A stretch of 64,000 nt of DNA from Limnanthes douglasii subsp. nivea (GCA_036936605.1 JAUPFV010000001.1:341941081-342005080); one strand, 5' to 3'. Counted from the first letter of the stretch, positions 44,291 to 56,471 are shown. Numbers and translations are program-made. Notes: generated from the sequence alone by a model not told the origin.

Positions 44291-45810
44291 AATATGACCT
44301 CGACCTATAAAGCTAAATTTTTATTCATCAATTATTATTTTTACTTATATGATAGAATATTATAATATATATTAGTCTTACGAGTTGTACATTAATACCA
44401 TGAGGATTACGAACAAAATAAAAAGGAATTCTAGGGTTTCGAACTAGACCACCTACACCCCTCTTATGTCGAACCATACCAAACTTTGCTTTCTTTTCCA
44501 AAAACATAACACGAATAATTTATTATTGTCAGAGTGACGGAGCTCAATCACCTATTTTTGGATTTTGGCACAAATACAAAAGATATGTATGGGACGAAAA
44601 TGAAGTCCTCAACATTTCAAGGAGTTTATGGACCTCTCATACAAATAAAAAACAATGAGTTTGTGATGAACATGAAATTATCATAACTCCAAAGTTCAAT
44701 TCATTACAAACATCAGCAATAAGCTCAATCTCTTAAAACATTAAGGGTAAAGAAGGTAAGAATATTTCAATCGAAAAGTTTCAACCAAAAAGTTTCAACT
44801 TCACTTTGCAATGCCAATATGATAATATGTGGGCTAATAAATCACATATTTGTAACTAGTCCATAACCAATAAATCACATATCCCTCATACTTTTTTATT
44901 TTATTATATTTGTTTAGAATTCACGAAAAATAGTTATATAATAAAGCTTTGGACAAGTAACATATTCAAGATATAAGCTTCAAATCAATTAAAATTTGAA
45001 TACAAAGCGTCTCAACCAACCGAACCTTCAAAATTTATTAGTTGGTACATTCGAAGACTTTGCTAGTTTTTACTTCATCATTTGAAAGTGATAGGATGTT
45101 ACCTCTACACCCATTAATTGCATTCAACCCTTCAATCTATGTAAAAGCTTCAATCTCGACCATGTACCATTTCAAAATATCAATAGATTTGAACTATCGC
45201 TTAACTTTGAATGTAACTACATTCAACCATAAAAAATAGTCAAAATGATACCTTAGTCTATGATAAAATTGATGGTTATACCAAATCTGCCAACTGAATC
45301 TCCATCTTTTTCCTACTTACGGATCCACTACTTCAACCATGTTGGTTAGTCGTTTCTTCATCCGTCAAAATTGACTAGGGGTTACTCTATTATACCAAGA
45401 ACCAGTTTAAAGCTAATATGATGCCATCTCCAATTGGCCAGATGTTCTAACTCACCTATCAGTATGCTACATGTTAGATGCATTATTTTTACTTCGGTAA
45501 GATTAGTTTTTTTCCTCAATGAAGGTTTTGGCCGATGAGTGATTTTAATGAGGAATGAATAATGTCAACAAGAACCAGTCTAAAGAAATCTTTGAGGTTT
45601 TGTTCATCTCGAGTAAGTTGACCTCATAAAAAGACAACACCAACATAGATTATATTACGGTTTAACATCCAGCCAAGAACCAGTAATATTCAACTTTAGA
45701 CAACAACTGCACACTCTAGATTCGGTAGTCTTGGCTAAACAAATATACCAAACTTATTAGATATTATAAATATCTAGTTCTTTCTCAATTGCAAGGACTA
45801 CATGAGTTAA

Positions 45811-46147
45811 TGATAAGGGCATAATACGTTAAATACAATTACACGTCTCACTAGAATATAAAGCCAATTGGGCAATGATTTGGTGAGCAATAGATAAACT
45901 AAATCATGTAATCAAATGTTAAATAACAGGATCAAGTCGTGTAAGAAGAATTAAGTATGTGTGTATTACTTGTTTTTATTCGGTACAAGAGATATTTACT
46001 ACTATAAATAAGATATTTACTCCGTGAATAAACAATATGATCTTTTATGTTTTCTCAAGAATATTTAATGCTATTTTTTTATTTTTTTGGATATTCTCTT
46101 GTATCTATATGATTTTTGGATCTATCTAGCTAGATTTTACCACATCA
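45811..46147 (+). repeat. 3' LTR of the coding-less element
   Basis: Starts TGATAAGGGCATAATACG, ends TTTTACCACATCA; TATAAAT at 46013-46019. Exactly 337 bp, like its partner, with many substitutions. Confidence 0.85.
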
Positions 46148-46189
46148 ATACATAAAAAATAGAAATACAATAATAAAAAACACAACAAC

Positions 46190-46659
46190 TGGTAGCATCA
46201 AGCTACGAGATACAACAGATGACGACAAACACAAAAGAAAAGACGAAACAAGGATATATAAACCCTAACCCTAGGTTTGAGTATAAGAGACTAAGAGAAA
46301 ATTCTCAATTTTTATTCATCAAAGTCTGACGGTATAAGATGCTTTATATATGAGACATCCAAAACCCTAATAAAATATTCTAAAATTACAATAAAGATAT
46401 TAAAAATAAAAATCAAATATCATCTGAATGCAATCAGATTTGATTCACTAATTAAAATATTAATTTTAAAATAAAATATCAAAAACAGTAAAGTAGGATT
46501 TTCGGATCCTAAACAGTAGAATTTGAAGTCCGAATTTCGTGACATAGTCACGCTTTTGACAGTTGTTGGGCTCGTCGAGATGTTCGATTTGAGTACCAAT
46601 TTCGCCTAGCTTGGATACCCGAGCAAGAAACCATCCTGTCCGCAGTCTTCATTACATCA
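46190..46659 (-). repeat. 3' LTR, copy 1
   Basis: Plus-strand start TGGTAGCATCAAGCTACGAG, end GTCTTCATTACATCA. Minus-strand TATA CATATATAAAGC near 46341-46353. Contains the telobox-like AAACCCTAACCCTAGG. Confidence 0.92.
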
Positions 46660-46836
46660 TCCTTCTCCGGTTGGGAAGAATTCGACCTCGAATTCGGAAC
46701 GCTGAAACATTGACAGAACTGCAAAAACATTGGCGTGTTCACCGCTGATTTCAACCGGTACCAACACAAGGGTGTGAAATGTGAGAATCTGAATGTTGGA
46801 GCTCTTGTCAAGAAGTGGTTTCTCAGATTTGTCCAT

Positions 46837-47196
46837 CTATGCCATGCCATCGGCATTACTGTGGTCAGTGATAACAAGATATAATCGACCCACTTGTTCT
46901 ATGTCTGCCTTTTTAACCCATTTACTAAGCACAACAGCACCCTTGCGCGTGTAAAGAGTTGTTATCTTTCCAGTTCCAGACTGTGCTTGTTGTATCACAT
47001 CAAAACTCTTACAGAAAGGAACAATTCCTCTTTGTTGAATAGTAGATGACTTCTCAAGTTCTGCAGAGTATATTTCTACCAGCAGATCCAAAATATTCCA
47101 ATCCTCTACTATTAACTTTTTATTGTTTCTTTTATTTCTCCAATTATCACCCAAAACTCCTCCAGGTTCTATTACAAAACCTAACCTTTTATCCAT
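46837..47196 (-). pseudogene. Captured eIF4A fragment (DEAD-box Q motif and Walker A)
   Basis: A 119-codon frame; residues 38-82 (about 46951-47085) read [19 protein letters not shown], then [18 protein letters not shown]. This matches the eIF4A segment before and through motif I, where the family has KPSAIQQRGI and AQSGTGKT. The Walker A Thr is replaced by Ile here. Sequence on both sides is not eIF4A. eIF4A is the cytoplasmic RNA helicase of translation initiation; a 45-residue piece without DEAD, SAT and helicase-C motifs cannot act as a helicase. The same segment sits at the same place in copy 2, so capture predates both insertions. Confidence 0.85.
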
Positions 47197-47905
47197 TAAA
47201 ACACCAATATTTTCTTTTTAACAATCTCTTCATAATATGAAATACAAAAATATCATCTTCATCCACAGAGAATCGAAACAAGGGTTTGATTGTAGGATAA
47301 CCGAAAATACTTGGAAGGCGCATCTCCACGATAAAAGATACTGCTTCGTAGTCCTTGTTCAACAAAATCTTTGGAGTGACGTAGTATGGTGTACTCAAGT
47401 CTGAGACAAATTCTTGATCTACAAGTTTCTCCTTAATATTAATTAGATCTTCATTATCCCATTCTTTAATATCAACGCTCTTCTCTTCAATCTTATCGTC
47501 GTAGACATCATAAATTGGATCTCCCAATTCCGACCAAGTTTCATCAGAAATTTCACCATGGTAGTCAGCCTCATACTCAACAAAGAGTGGATGGTCGAGT
47601 ATCGGTGAACCCTCCATGTCACCAACAACTACTTGATGGATATCGTTCCTCTTTGGTTTTTCCAAATTGTAGTTGTGGTTGTGGTTGGATCCTGTGAAAA
47701 AGACTTCCGCCTTTGAATTTATGGTTGGAGTTTCAAATCCGGTGGTGGTCAACCTTTCAATATCTTTTATCGCTTCATTCATTTGATGTCGCAGCGAATT
47801 CATCCATTCATCTATCTGCAACCGGAACTGATCGAATTCATCACGGTCGACCAAATCTACGATCGGAAGAGTGGACTTCCCTCGCAAAGATCGCTTTGGT
47901 GGCAT
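47189..47905 (-). CDS. Chimeric gag-start/protease-RT-linker ORF of copy 1
   Basis: An open frame of 238 residues from ATG 47903-47905. It starts [20 protein letters not shown], the same gag start as the remnant at 24689, with a short heptad-like stretch ([18 protein letters not shown]). Then an acidic, Tyr-rich part includes [22 protein letters not shown] and [21 protein letters not shown]. The latter half also occurs in copy 2 after its protease, so it is probably the linker between protease and RT. Gag core, zinc knuckle and protease are deleted. Stop at 47189-47191 overlaps the start of the eIF4A-bearing frame. Whether a protein is made is unknown. Confidence 0.65.
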   Translation of the reverse strand: MPPKRSLRGKSTLPIVDLVDRDEFDQFRLQIDEWMNSLRHQMNEAIKDIERLTTTGFETPTINSKAEVFFTGSNHNHNYNLEKPKRNDIHQVVVGDMEGSPILDHPLFVEYEADYHGEISDETWSELGDPIYDVYDDKIEEKSVDIKEWDNEDLINIKEKLVDQEFVSDLSTPYYVTPKILLNKDYEAVSFIVEMRLPSIFGYPTIKPLFRFSVDEDDIFVFHIMKRLLKRKYWCFNG

Positions 47906-47930
47906 ACCTTTGTTACCCACGCCGTAGGAA

Positions 47931-47947
47931 CTCTGGCTCTGATACCA
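47931..47947 (-). other. Primer-binding site, copy 1
   Basis: The minus strand reads TGGTATCAGAGCCAGAG, the typical initiator tRNA-Met complement, three bases after the 5' LTR. Confidence 0.85.
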
Positions 47948-47950
47948 ATA

Positions 47951-48421
47951 TGGTAGCGTCAAGCTATGAGATACAACAGATGACGACAAACACAAAAAGA
48001 AAAGACGAAACGAGGATATATAAACCCTAACCCTAGGTTAGAGTATAAGAGACTAAGAGAAAATTCTCAATTTTTATTCATCAAAGTCTGACGGTATAAG
48101 ATGCTTTATATATGAGACATCCAAAACTCTAATAAAATATTCTAAAAATACAATAAAGATATTAAAAATAAAAATCAAATATCATCTGAATGCAATCAGA
48201 TTTGATTCACTAATTAAAATATTAATTTTAAAATAAAATATCAAAAACAGTAAAGTAGGATTTTCGGACCCTAAACAGTAGAATTTGAAGTCCGAATTTC
48301 GTGACATCGTCACGCTTTTGACAGTTGTTGGGCTCGTCGAGATGTTCGATTTGAGTACTAATTTTGCCTAGTTTGGATACCCGAGCAAGAAACCAGCCTG
48401 TCCGCAGTCTTCGCTACATCA
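47951..48421 (-). repeat. 5' LTR, copy 1
   Basis: 471 bp; plus-strand start TGGTAGCGTCAAGCTATGAG, end GTCTTCGCTACATCA. Followed directly by TSD ACAAC. Confidence 0.92.
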
Positions 48422-48426
48422 ACAAC

Positions 48427-51400
48427 CGCACTGATGCATGGTCTATTTACCGTAATTATGAATGAATGCAGTATAGAATTCACCATAATTACTGTGTAAT
48501 CTTGATTGTTCATAAAAATCTTTGGTGCACAACTTTCAACTATCATTTCATTCTAATTTCATGAGCATCGTAGACAAACAAAACAACATCTAAGAGTGTA
48601 TGGTTAATAACTTCATCTAACCCATTTTGCGTAACCATTTGGAATAATCTGGAGTACCATTTGGAATAATCTGGAGTAATAAGTCTCCCACTTTGGGACT
48701 GTAGGCCTTTTATAATCCTCTTTCAAAATAAACAAGTGTCACACTTGCCAAATTTGGTTTATCCACTATACATAATTGTCTTTGGCTTCTGTCTCATTTT
48801 TAGGGTATCATACATATCTGAACTTGTGAACTTTTTATTTCGGATAATATGTGTGTGCAATGATCTAATTCTGCTATACTTATAAGTTACCATGCAATTC
48901 TAAAAAAGAAAATTGTCGTGAAGTGCTATATTACTATAATGCGATTGAAAAACCATCTAAAACAATGATATAATAACAAATTAAATAATCATAGTTAAAA
49001 AAATAAAACCCTAAATATTATTTCTAAAATTCATTTATTTTAATTTCAAAAATGGCTTATGGTGATGATTCCATAAAGCATCTTCTAATTTTACAAATAA
49101 TTGTTTGCTAACGAACTTAATCTAGTTTCAAAAATTAGTTTCTTTCAATTACGTAAAATTCTAAAAGTTCTAACTTCACAAATTATTATCTTCTAATTTC
49201 ATAAGTTATATTTTTTTTAATGATAATATTCAAAGTTCAAACTTAGTATTTTTTAATTTAAAAAATTATATTTTTTATAATTTAGTGAATACCTTTTAGT
49301 TATTTAAAATATGTTTACAAGTCTAGTTTCAAAAATGAATTTTATCTAATCTTATAACTCACTTATCATGCATGTTTTAAAATTAAACTTACTTCAAGGT
49401 TTCACATAGTAAAAACATGTCGTAAAAATACGTTGCGAGAAGTTGTAAATTTTACTTGCATAACCTTACAGACTTATATGTAATTTTTTTTAATATAGTT
49501 ATACAATGTTTTGCTAATGAAATTATTCTAATTTTACAGATAAATATTTTATATTTCAAATTATATTTTGCTAATGAATTTACTCTAGTTTCGAAAATTA
49601 GTTTATTTTAATTTCATGGAATAACTACAATTCTTTCATTCTAATATATCAAACTATGTTTACTAATGAAATTATTCTAATTTTAAAAATTAATTTATTT
49701 TAATTTTACAAATTCATGCAACTTACGTCAGACTCGTTCACATGGTCATCATATATTATATAGTTGGTTTTCCACCTAAAATCAAAATTGATGTGTACAC
49801 ATTCCATCTCTTTATAAATGACATATAGTGGGTGTAACCCATGCGCATAACGAGACATAAAATATAGAAATTGTAAATGATCCATGTATCTAGCATAGCT
49901 AGCAAACCACACAGAGTATTCATTAGGTTTTCTGAAGCTTAACCGAATTATGGTAAATATGAACTAATACGTAATGTATTAAACATAAAGCCTTATACCA
50001 TCAATGGTTCAAAGACAAACGCATACTTAGATTTGATATCCATATTTTTTAGTCGACAAATATTGTGTATCCAAAATAACTACAATATATACCGCACATG
50101 TCGCATAAGTCCAGCTGTCATCAACAAAATTGGAATCTTTGTCGTGGTATTTAGGGTTGATGAACATTATACAGAGATAATTTAAACTAATTCCAAATCT
50201 TTTACATTTTCCAATTTCCTTACATAATGTTTTGTGCACTAGACCTAACAGGTTGTTAGTTTGAGTATGAAACTCTATTTTGAAATAATATATGAAAAAG
50301 AATGGAATGATGAGTCTACTTATGACCCTCTTGTCATTCCTTACACCCAAACCCGACCCAAAATCTAATAGTTTCAAACATATGTCTACCCTATCAAGCA
50401 GACCTAGCCTAATCCAGACCGACTTATCCAATTTTTACTACTCACCCTTGATCTGTGTTGAGCCGCCTCGACCCATCCTCTTTTGTCTCAATTATTTATT
50501 ACCATAACCATTCTGTTATGGTCAAATTCTATATATATATATATATATTATAAATATTTAGAACAATATAAACATAATTAGATAAATATTTATTTTGTTA
50601 TAAAACTCTATAAATGAATTTTATTTTTATATTTTTGGAGTGGGTCAGGAGAGATTATCATGCAGACCATATTAACTTTTTTTTATTAAAAATCAGAACC
50701 CTTCCTTTCTATATAGGTCAAAATTTCATAACTTATATACTTCATACTATGTTTTAGGGCCGAGTAAAATCCGGCTGGGTCAAGGCTGGTCGGGTGAGAT
50801 CTATTTTATGATCCTTAATCCAAAACATCTGGTATATTATGTGTGTCATTCAGTCTAGTAATAACATGTATATAATCTACCATGATGATCATTTTACAAA
50901 ATTGGAAATAAAATATGTTGATCTTTGGATGTCACGTCTTTATAAATACCCAAACAATAAGATGATTCACACTAAAATTTGCCAAATTGTTTATAAGTCT
51001 CATAAATAACGTAGTATCCAAATACGCAAATACTTGCCCGTGATTTCTGAGACTCCTAGATCGTAAGATGGTATCATGAGCGATATGCATCTTTCCTACA
51101 TCGTACATAAAATAAAAATACATATATTAAATTACATTTCAAAAGCATAATACATCACGTCTTGTAAGTTATTATATCATATTTAACAAGTTTAAAATAC
51201 ATTCTATCGCAACATAACATTTCACAAGAAAGTATTATTATGTTTTGAAAATTTAACATAGAAAGCCTAATATATCATTTTGCCCAATGTTTCCCAACAT
51301 AATATTTCACAAGAAATTTTTTTGCATTAAGAAAATTTAACATATTGAACTTTGAATTTTACAATAACATATAATGTTATGTTTCGTAGTATGATATACC

Positions 51401-52534
51401 ATGTTTAATACTATATCATTTGAAAAATAAAATACAACACATTTCACAAGTTTAATATCCTATGTTTTGCAACTCGAACTTTTATATACTAATATTTATA
51501 GAATAAAAAAATTGTTATTCATAATTTTAAAATAAAAATATATAACAATAATGTTACCTCGTATTTACGTACTTGGTAGGTTGAATGTTTTTTTAAAAGC
51601 CAGAAATAACAGATGTATCTAATCATGAGACTGATTGTTTGTTTTTTGGAGTGACACAAAACAAATTTGCATGCCTCGATCAGAAATGATGTACTCTACT
51701 ATTTCATGAGGTGCAAAAGAGCTCGTCTTTTTATTCAACATCTTTAACAAGTTTCTTTGACTAATCTATATAATATAAAAAATTACTTAAATGACCAAAT
51801 TAGCATAAAACACACAAATATGTTTAGATTAGTAAACAAATATTTGTTATCATTTTACAAGATTGTGCAAGTTTACATTTTCACAATATAGTTTGTCATG
51901 TTTTAAAATTCTATATTTCGTAAGTATTATACACTATGTTTTACGACCTATATATATATATATAATGTTTCACAAATTATTTAGATCATGTTTTACGACT
52001 CGTTTATATGAAGTTTCATAAATTTTATTATAAACTATAATAGGAGAATGTTAGGTTTCAAAATGATGAGAATAATCATTTACGTGCAATATTTTACCAA
52101 AATTTACCTCATACAACTTGAATTATGAATACAACATGAATCAGAAAAGACCAATGTATCAGTGGTAAATATGCCAAAATAATTCACAAGAACTTCAGAG
52201 AATTATCAATTTTATTCGCTTACTATTTATGGATATAATATAAAAGATTAAAAAAAATTGACAAAATAATATATAAAATTCACGAGAATGGGCTATTTTT
52301 GTATTTTATTTGCCATTTTCTGGCTCTAATGAATTCTGTAGATTTTTCTGAAACATGATACATATAAGTTTTGAAACATAATATAACTAAATTGTGAAAC
52401 ATAGTATACCTTGATAAAACTTAATTTCATGTCAAACACCTAACTTGTGAAACTCTTACAAAATTATATTGTCGATTTATAAAAATGATTTTTATTAAAG
52501 AAAATATATTAATTATTTTTTCGAATATTTTTTA
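48427..52534. other. AT-rich region, no gene
   Basis: No recognised coding. It holds an exact 22-bp tandem duplication (48634-48655 and 48656-48677) and degenerate repeats of TCTAATTTTACAAATTAGTTTATTTTAATTTCA type at about 49030-49720. MITE-like GC-richer words (GGGTCGGG on the minus strand, CTGGGTCAAGGCTGGTCGGG on the plus) lie at about 50290-50830. TTTCACAAGT-like words occur at 51150-51480 and 51840-52020. TA runs at 50531-50549 and 51950-51964. Confidence 0.5.
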
Positions 52535-52693
52535 AGAAACTTGCACATAATCTTAAAAGAAAAGTAAGAGGTGGAAACTTTGTAGTCAAAATTGATATGT
52601 CTAAATCATTTGATAGACTATCATTCGATATCATCTATCTTATATTGGAGGCTTTTGGTTTTAACAAAATATGTATCAGCTCAGTTTGGTTTT
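52535..52693 (+). pseudogene. LINE reverse transcriptase, segment 1
   Basis: The frame reads LAHNLKRKVRGGNFVVKIDM, then SKSFDRLSFDIIYLILEAFGF. This is the conserved start of plant L1-type RT (family form KRGGNVVIKLDMSKAFDRV). Upstream sequence has no LINE similarity, so it is 5'-truncated. The Copia element interrupts it at 52694. Confidence 0.85.
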
Positions 52694-52962
52694 TGTTAAC
52701 ATGCACATGTTCCACGTAGCATCTTAATTGTTGTCTTTGTTAAAAAACAAAGAGAGAAGTAGTCGCCAGGAAGCGGCTAGGGTTTTGTTTTTATTAAAGA
52801 ATCTTTTTTTTTTATTTGCAAACTCAAGTAAGGCTCTTAATATATAGAGAACTTAAAGGCCTATACAAGGAAACTTAATATACTGAATATTCTAACACTA
52901 AGTGTTTTTTCTCCTTGCAAAAGTGTGTCTCCTAGTTGCTCCATCAGCTATATATTCTAACA
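52694..52962 (-). repeat. Copia 3' LTR
   Basis: Plus-strand start TGTTAACATGCACATG, end ATATTCTAACA. The minus-strand start TGTTAGAATAT follows the PPT AACTTGAGGGGGG (52963-52975). Confidence 0.85.
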
Positions 52963-53752
52963 CCCCCCTCAAGTTGTGTAGTGGGATTACCAATACCCAA
53001 CTTGGATAAAACTGATTCGAATGTTCTTGCAGCAACTGCTTTTGTCAGGATGTCTGCCAGTTGGTCTTCGGATCTAACAAACGGAAGTTCGACTGTCCCA
53101 TCTTCAATCTTTTCTTTTATGAAGTGTCTATCTATTTCAACGTGCTTTGTTCTATCGTGCTGTACCCGGTTCTCTGAAATATTAATCGCAACTTTATTAT
53201 CGCACATTAACTGAGTTGGACACTTCAGAGGGGATCTGATTTCTTTCATTATCTTCTTTAACCAAAGTATCTCGGTAATCCCCTTAACGATTCCTCTAAA
53301 TTCTGATTCAGGACTTGACAGTGATACTAGTTTCTGTTTCTTACTCCTCCAAGTCACCAAGTTACCTCCAAGAAGAGTAAAGTAGCCAGCAGTTGATCGC
53401 TTGTCGTTAGGATGCCCTCCCCAATCAGCATCTGTGAATACTTCAACATCAAAGTGTCCATTTTTCTTAAAAATTATGCCTCTTCCTGGTGTGCCTTTGA
53501 GATATCGAATAATCCTCATCACTGCCTCCATATGGTGTTCCTAGGATGATGCATGAACTTCCTTACTACTCTCACCGCGTATGAAATGTCGGGTCGAGTG
53601 TGAGCTAGGTAAATCAATTTTCCCACCAACCTTTGGTACATTTCTTTACTCGTTGGTCTAGCCCCTTCAATTATCTTTAGTTTGTGATTCACAACCATAA
53701 GAGTGTCATTTGGTTTGCAATCCACCATGCCAACTTCAGATAATAAATCCAA
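52944..53752 (-). pseudogene. Copia RT C-terminal part and RNase H
   Basis: Two overlapping frames. 53519-53752 has the RT end (VDCKPNDTLMVVNHKL, YQRLVGKLIYLAHTRPDISY). 52944-53531 has RNase H with FTDADWGG, SSPESEFRG, MCDNKVAI and HVEIDRHFIKEKI. Motifs are complete except for the change of the usual AEAEY to PESEF. The frame ends EGGVRIYS-stop, with the PPT inside the coding sequence and the stop codon inside the 3' LTR. A single frameshift near 53525 separates the two. Confidence 0.9.
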
Positions 53753-53792
53753 TATATATTTTCGTTAGGAGATATCAATCCCTTCTCTTGAC

Positions 53793-54659
53793 CTAAGAAC
53801 CTCGATTTCTAGGAAATACTCTCAATCCCCCAAGGTCTTTCATTTCGAACTCCTTGAAGAGGTTTTTCCTAAGAGAGCTAATTTCTTTTTCGTCATTCCC
53901 CGTTATAATCATATCGTCGACATATATTATAAGACAAGTGACTAATTCTCCTCTCTTTTTGTAAAACAAGGTATGATCCCCATTATTCTGTTTATAGCTA
54001 TACTGCTTCATTGCCATTGTAAATCTCCCAAACCAAGCACGAGGAGACTGTTTGAGCCCATATAATACCTTTTTCAGTTTACATACCTCATTTTCTTGAA
54101 AACCATCAGAGAACCATGGTGGGGGTTCCATATATACCTCTTATTCCAAGTCTCCATGTAAGAAAGCATTCTTTACATCAAATTGATGAAGAGGCCAATC
54201 TTTATTCGCGGCTATTGAAAGTAAAACTCTAATAGTGTCAATCTTTGCAACCGGAGAGAACGTTTCAGAGTAGTCTATACCATATGTTTGTGTATATCAT
54301 TTGGAAACCAATCTTGCCTTGTGTCGCTCAATGGTGCCATCGGATTTATATTTTATATTAAACACCCATCTACACCCGACTGCTTTCTTCCTTTGTGGTA
54401 ACACACAATTCTCCCATGTACCATTTCCTTTTAGAGCTTCCATTTCAGTATTCATTGCCTCATGCCATTCAGTCATCTTCTTAGCTTCTTGAGCTGTTTT
54501 ACGGATTTGTTCAGAGAGAATAGTAGCTGAAAATTCCTTTACAATCTTTGTCATTTCTTTCCTGTCCGTTTTTACCGGATATGTAGAAGCACGAGGAACG
54601 TGTTCCGGTGAATACCGGTCAGGAGGAACCCCTCTATTGTTTCTTAGGGGAAGAACCAT
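53793..54659 (-). pseudogene. Copia reverse transcriptase
   Basis: Frames 54297-54659 (WHEAMNTEMEALKGNGTW, VGCRWVFNIKYKSDGT, RHKARLVSK) and 53793-54131 (KLKKVLYGLKQSPRAWFGRF, LIIYVDDMIITGND). They are joined by an in-frame stretch with [11 protein letters not shown] and [15 protein letters not shown], which carries stops at about 54297 and 54144. YVDD is intact. Inactive because of the nonsense codons. Confidence 0.92.
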
Positions 54660-54710
54660 AGTTTGAGTTTTAACAAATGAACTTCCTGAAATGTCATGGT
54701 CAATAGCATT

Positions 54711-55530
54711 TTATGAATTATGACATTGTAAATTGTTTACCTCTTGATGAACATTTTCTTCGGCTAATTCGTTGGTAATATCCATGGTATTTATTTTTTG
54801 TTGGACATTGTCTTCGGGAGAATCATTGGTGGTAAGAACTGCCTCGTCAGTCTCCTTTATGTTGGAAGAGGCGTGTTCGGTGGCGCCATCTACCGACTCT
54901 ACCGGCACATCCTCAAAGTAACTTTCATATAGCAACCAGTCGAGTGATTCACTTAATTTCTCCCCCTGAGCACGAGATTGGTGGTCAAAACAATAATCGG
55001 ATTCTAAGAAGTCACAGTCCATGGTGATATGGATTCGACGAGTAGCCGGATTGTAACACCGATATCCCATTTGATGAACACCGTATCTAACGAATACACA
55101 CTTTTCAGCACAATGATTAAGTTTGTTTCGACTAGTTTTAGGGATATGAACAAACACCGAACAACCAAATACACAAGGTGGTAAGGTCATAACAGATGGA
55201 ATTGTAACTTGGGTGGCAAACAATTGTAATGGAGTTTTATTTCCTAGACATCGGGTTGGTAGACGATTTGTAAGATACGTAGCTGTAGCAAGAGCTTCTG
55301 GCCAAAGAGAATAAGGAACTCTAGATTCAATCATAATAGCACGAGTTTTTTCAAGTAAAGTACGATTTTTTCGTTCTGAAGTACCTATTTTATTGAGGTG
55401 TGTTTGGACAAGTGGTTTGATGGATAAGACCATTTGTTTTGAAAAAATTATGCATTGTTTGGTTATCAGAACGGAGAATCTGTATTTTTTTCAAATTGAG
55501 TCAAAATCATTTTGTAAAAACAAATAAATA
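54711..55530 (-). pseudogene. Copia integrase, C-terminal half
   Basis: ILRSDNQTMHNFFKTNG (second catalytic Asp, about 55460-55480), then TSERKNRTLLEKTRAIM (catalytic Glu), PYSLWPEALATATYLTNRLP and FGCSVFVHIP. The codon run from IN to RT is broken by stops near 55390. The acidic C-terminal tail ends at 54711. Confidence 0.9.
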
Positions 55531-55531
55531 T

Positions 55532-56200
55532 TTATGGTACTTCTGATTTATGTTTCATGAAGTATATCCAAGTCATTCTTGAGAAATCATCCACAAATAA
55601 AACAAAGTATCTGATTTGATTGTTAGTGGAATTTGGTGCTGGACCCCAAACATCAGAATGGATTAGCGAAAAAGCATAATCAACTCTAGTATTACTTTGA
55701 TTAAATGAGACCCTATGATTTTTTGCAAGAATGCAGGTTTCACATCTCTCGTGAATGAAATTATTCAGAAAAAGGCTAGGAAACAAACTCTTAAGATAGC
55801 TAAAAGAAGGATGACCAAGTCGCCGGTGCCATAACCAAAGTTGCCTTTCGGTTGTTCCGTGAGCAAGCATGGTATGTCCCTTATGAACTACCTCATCAAC
55901 ATAATAGAGACCTCTTTGTTCAGTACCACGCCTAATGATCTTCTTCGTACGAATGTCCTGTAAAATGCAAAAAAAATGGATACATAAGAACCACATATTT
56001 GAGTTGTTTTGTCACTTGACTAACATATAATAACTTTAAGGATAGTGAAGGAATGTAGAGGCAGTTTTTAATTTCCATTTTTTCCGAAAAAATAATAGAA
56101 CCTCCCCCTTTGACTTCACAAATTTCTCCACTAGCAGTCTCAATATGGGATTTCTTTGGAGATGACATGTCACCAAAGTCTTTAGGATCATAAGACTTGG
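55532..56200 (-). pseudogene. Copia protease end, GAG-pre-integrase and integrase N-terminus
   Basis: 55932-56168 shows the region after the protease site (SGEICEVKGGGSI, KNCLYIPSLSLKLL). 55532-55996 has the zinc region LWLWHRRLGHPSFSYL, CETCILAKNHR and the first catalytic Asp in IHSDVWGPAP, then FVLFVDDFSRMTWIYFMK. Frames are offset by one shift around 55960. Confidence 0.88.
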
Positions 56201-56439
56201 TGTCCCGTAGCCCCGCAATTAAAGATCCAATTCATTGATTTCTCTCCCCTTCCCCCAATTGCTTTCTTCATCAGGTTTGCCCATAGGGCATAGTTTTCAC
56301 CATCGAGTTTAATCCCTAGAGATAAATTATCGGGGTTAGTTGTTTGTTGTTGTGTTCCGAGACCATTTCTCAGAATGGCAGCAATCTGCATTGTTAATTC
56401 ATCAGGGATTTGACTGACCGCGACTTCATTGCCAGCCAT
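56188..56439 (-). pseudogene. Copia gag N-terminus joined to protease by deletion
   Basis: The frame starts MAGNEVAVSQIPDELT, then KLDGENYALWANLMKKAI (gag start). After only about 70 residues it jumps to WIFNCGATGHQV, the protease active-site region (family form WIFDSGATDH). The gag core and zinc knuckle are missing, so an internal deletion has fused the two. The catalytic Asp is Asn here. Confidence 0.85.
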
Positions 56440-56471
56440 CTTTGTTGAGGATGTTCAGAATTCCTAGAATC

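Larger units (their letters stand above)
41089..46147 (+). mobile_element. Old LTR retrotransposon without coding capacity
   Basis: A 5.06-kb element with two 337-bp LTRs, flanked by GTACA (41084-41088) and ATACA (46148-46152), a TSD with one mismatch. A PBS-like sequence follows the left LTR, giving plus orientation. The 4.4-kb internal part has no gag or pol that I recognise; only two blocks rich in CAGCCTCAGCA-like repeats stand out. It may be a LARD-type non-autonomous element or a fully decayed Tat relative (the PBS type suggests Tat). LTRs differ at many sites, so it is older than the 7.3-17.9 kb element. Confidence 0.8.
46190..48421 (-). mobile_element. Non-autonomous chromovirus-derived element with eIF4A fragment, copy 1
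   Basis: 2232 bp. LTRs 46190-46659 and 47951-48421 (about 97 percent alike by eye), perfect TSD ACAAC (46185-46189 and 48422-48426), PBS of initiator-Met type at 47931-47947 and PPT-like GGAGAAGGA before the 3' LTR. The internal 1.3 kb holds a chimeric gag-linker ORF and an eIF4A-like segment in place of RT, RNase H and integrase. It must rely on another element for transposition. LTR edges, PBS and gag start match the remnant at 23140-25245; the second copy is at 58061-60449. Confidence 0.92.

Noticed and set aside
46548..46877. 109-codon minus-strand frame at the end of copy 1
   Set aside because: It runs across the PPT into the 3' LTR; no domain, and it overlaps the eIF4A-bearing frame.
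46837..47196. A functional small DEAD-box protein
   Set aside because: Only about 45 residues resemble eIF4A; DEAD, SAT and C-terminal helicase motifs are absent.
49706..51123. Minus-strand frames of 63-134 codons in AT-rich DNA
   Set aside because: No motif, composition like the surrounding non-coding repeats, and 50292-50507 overlaps MITE-like sequence.
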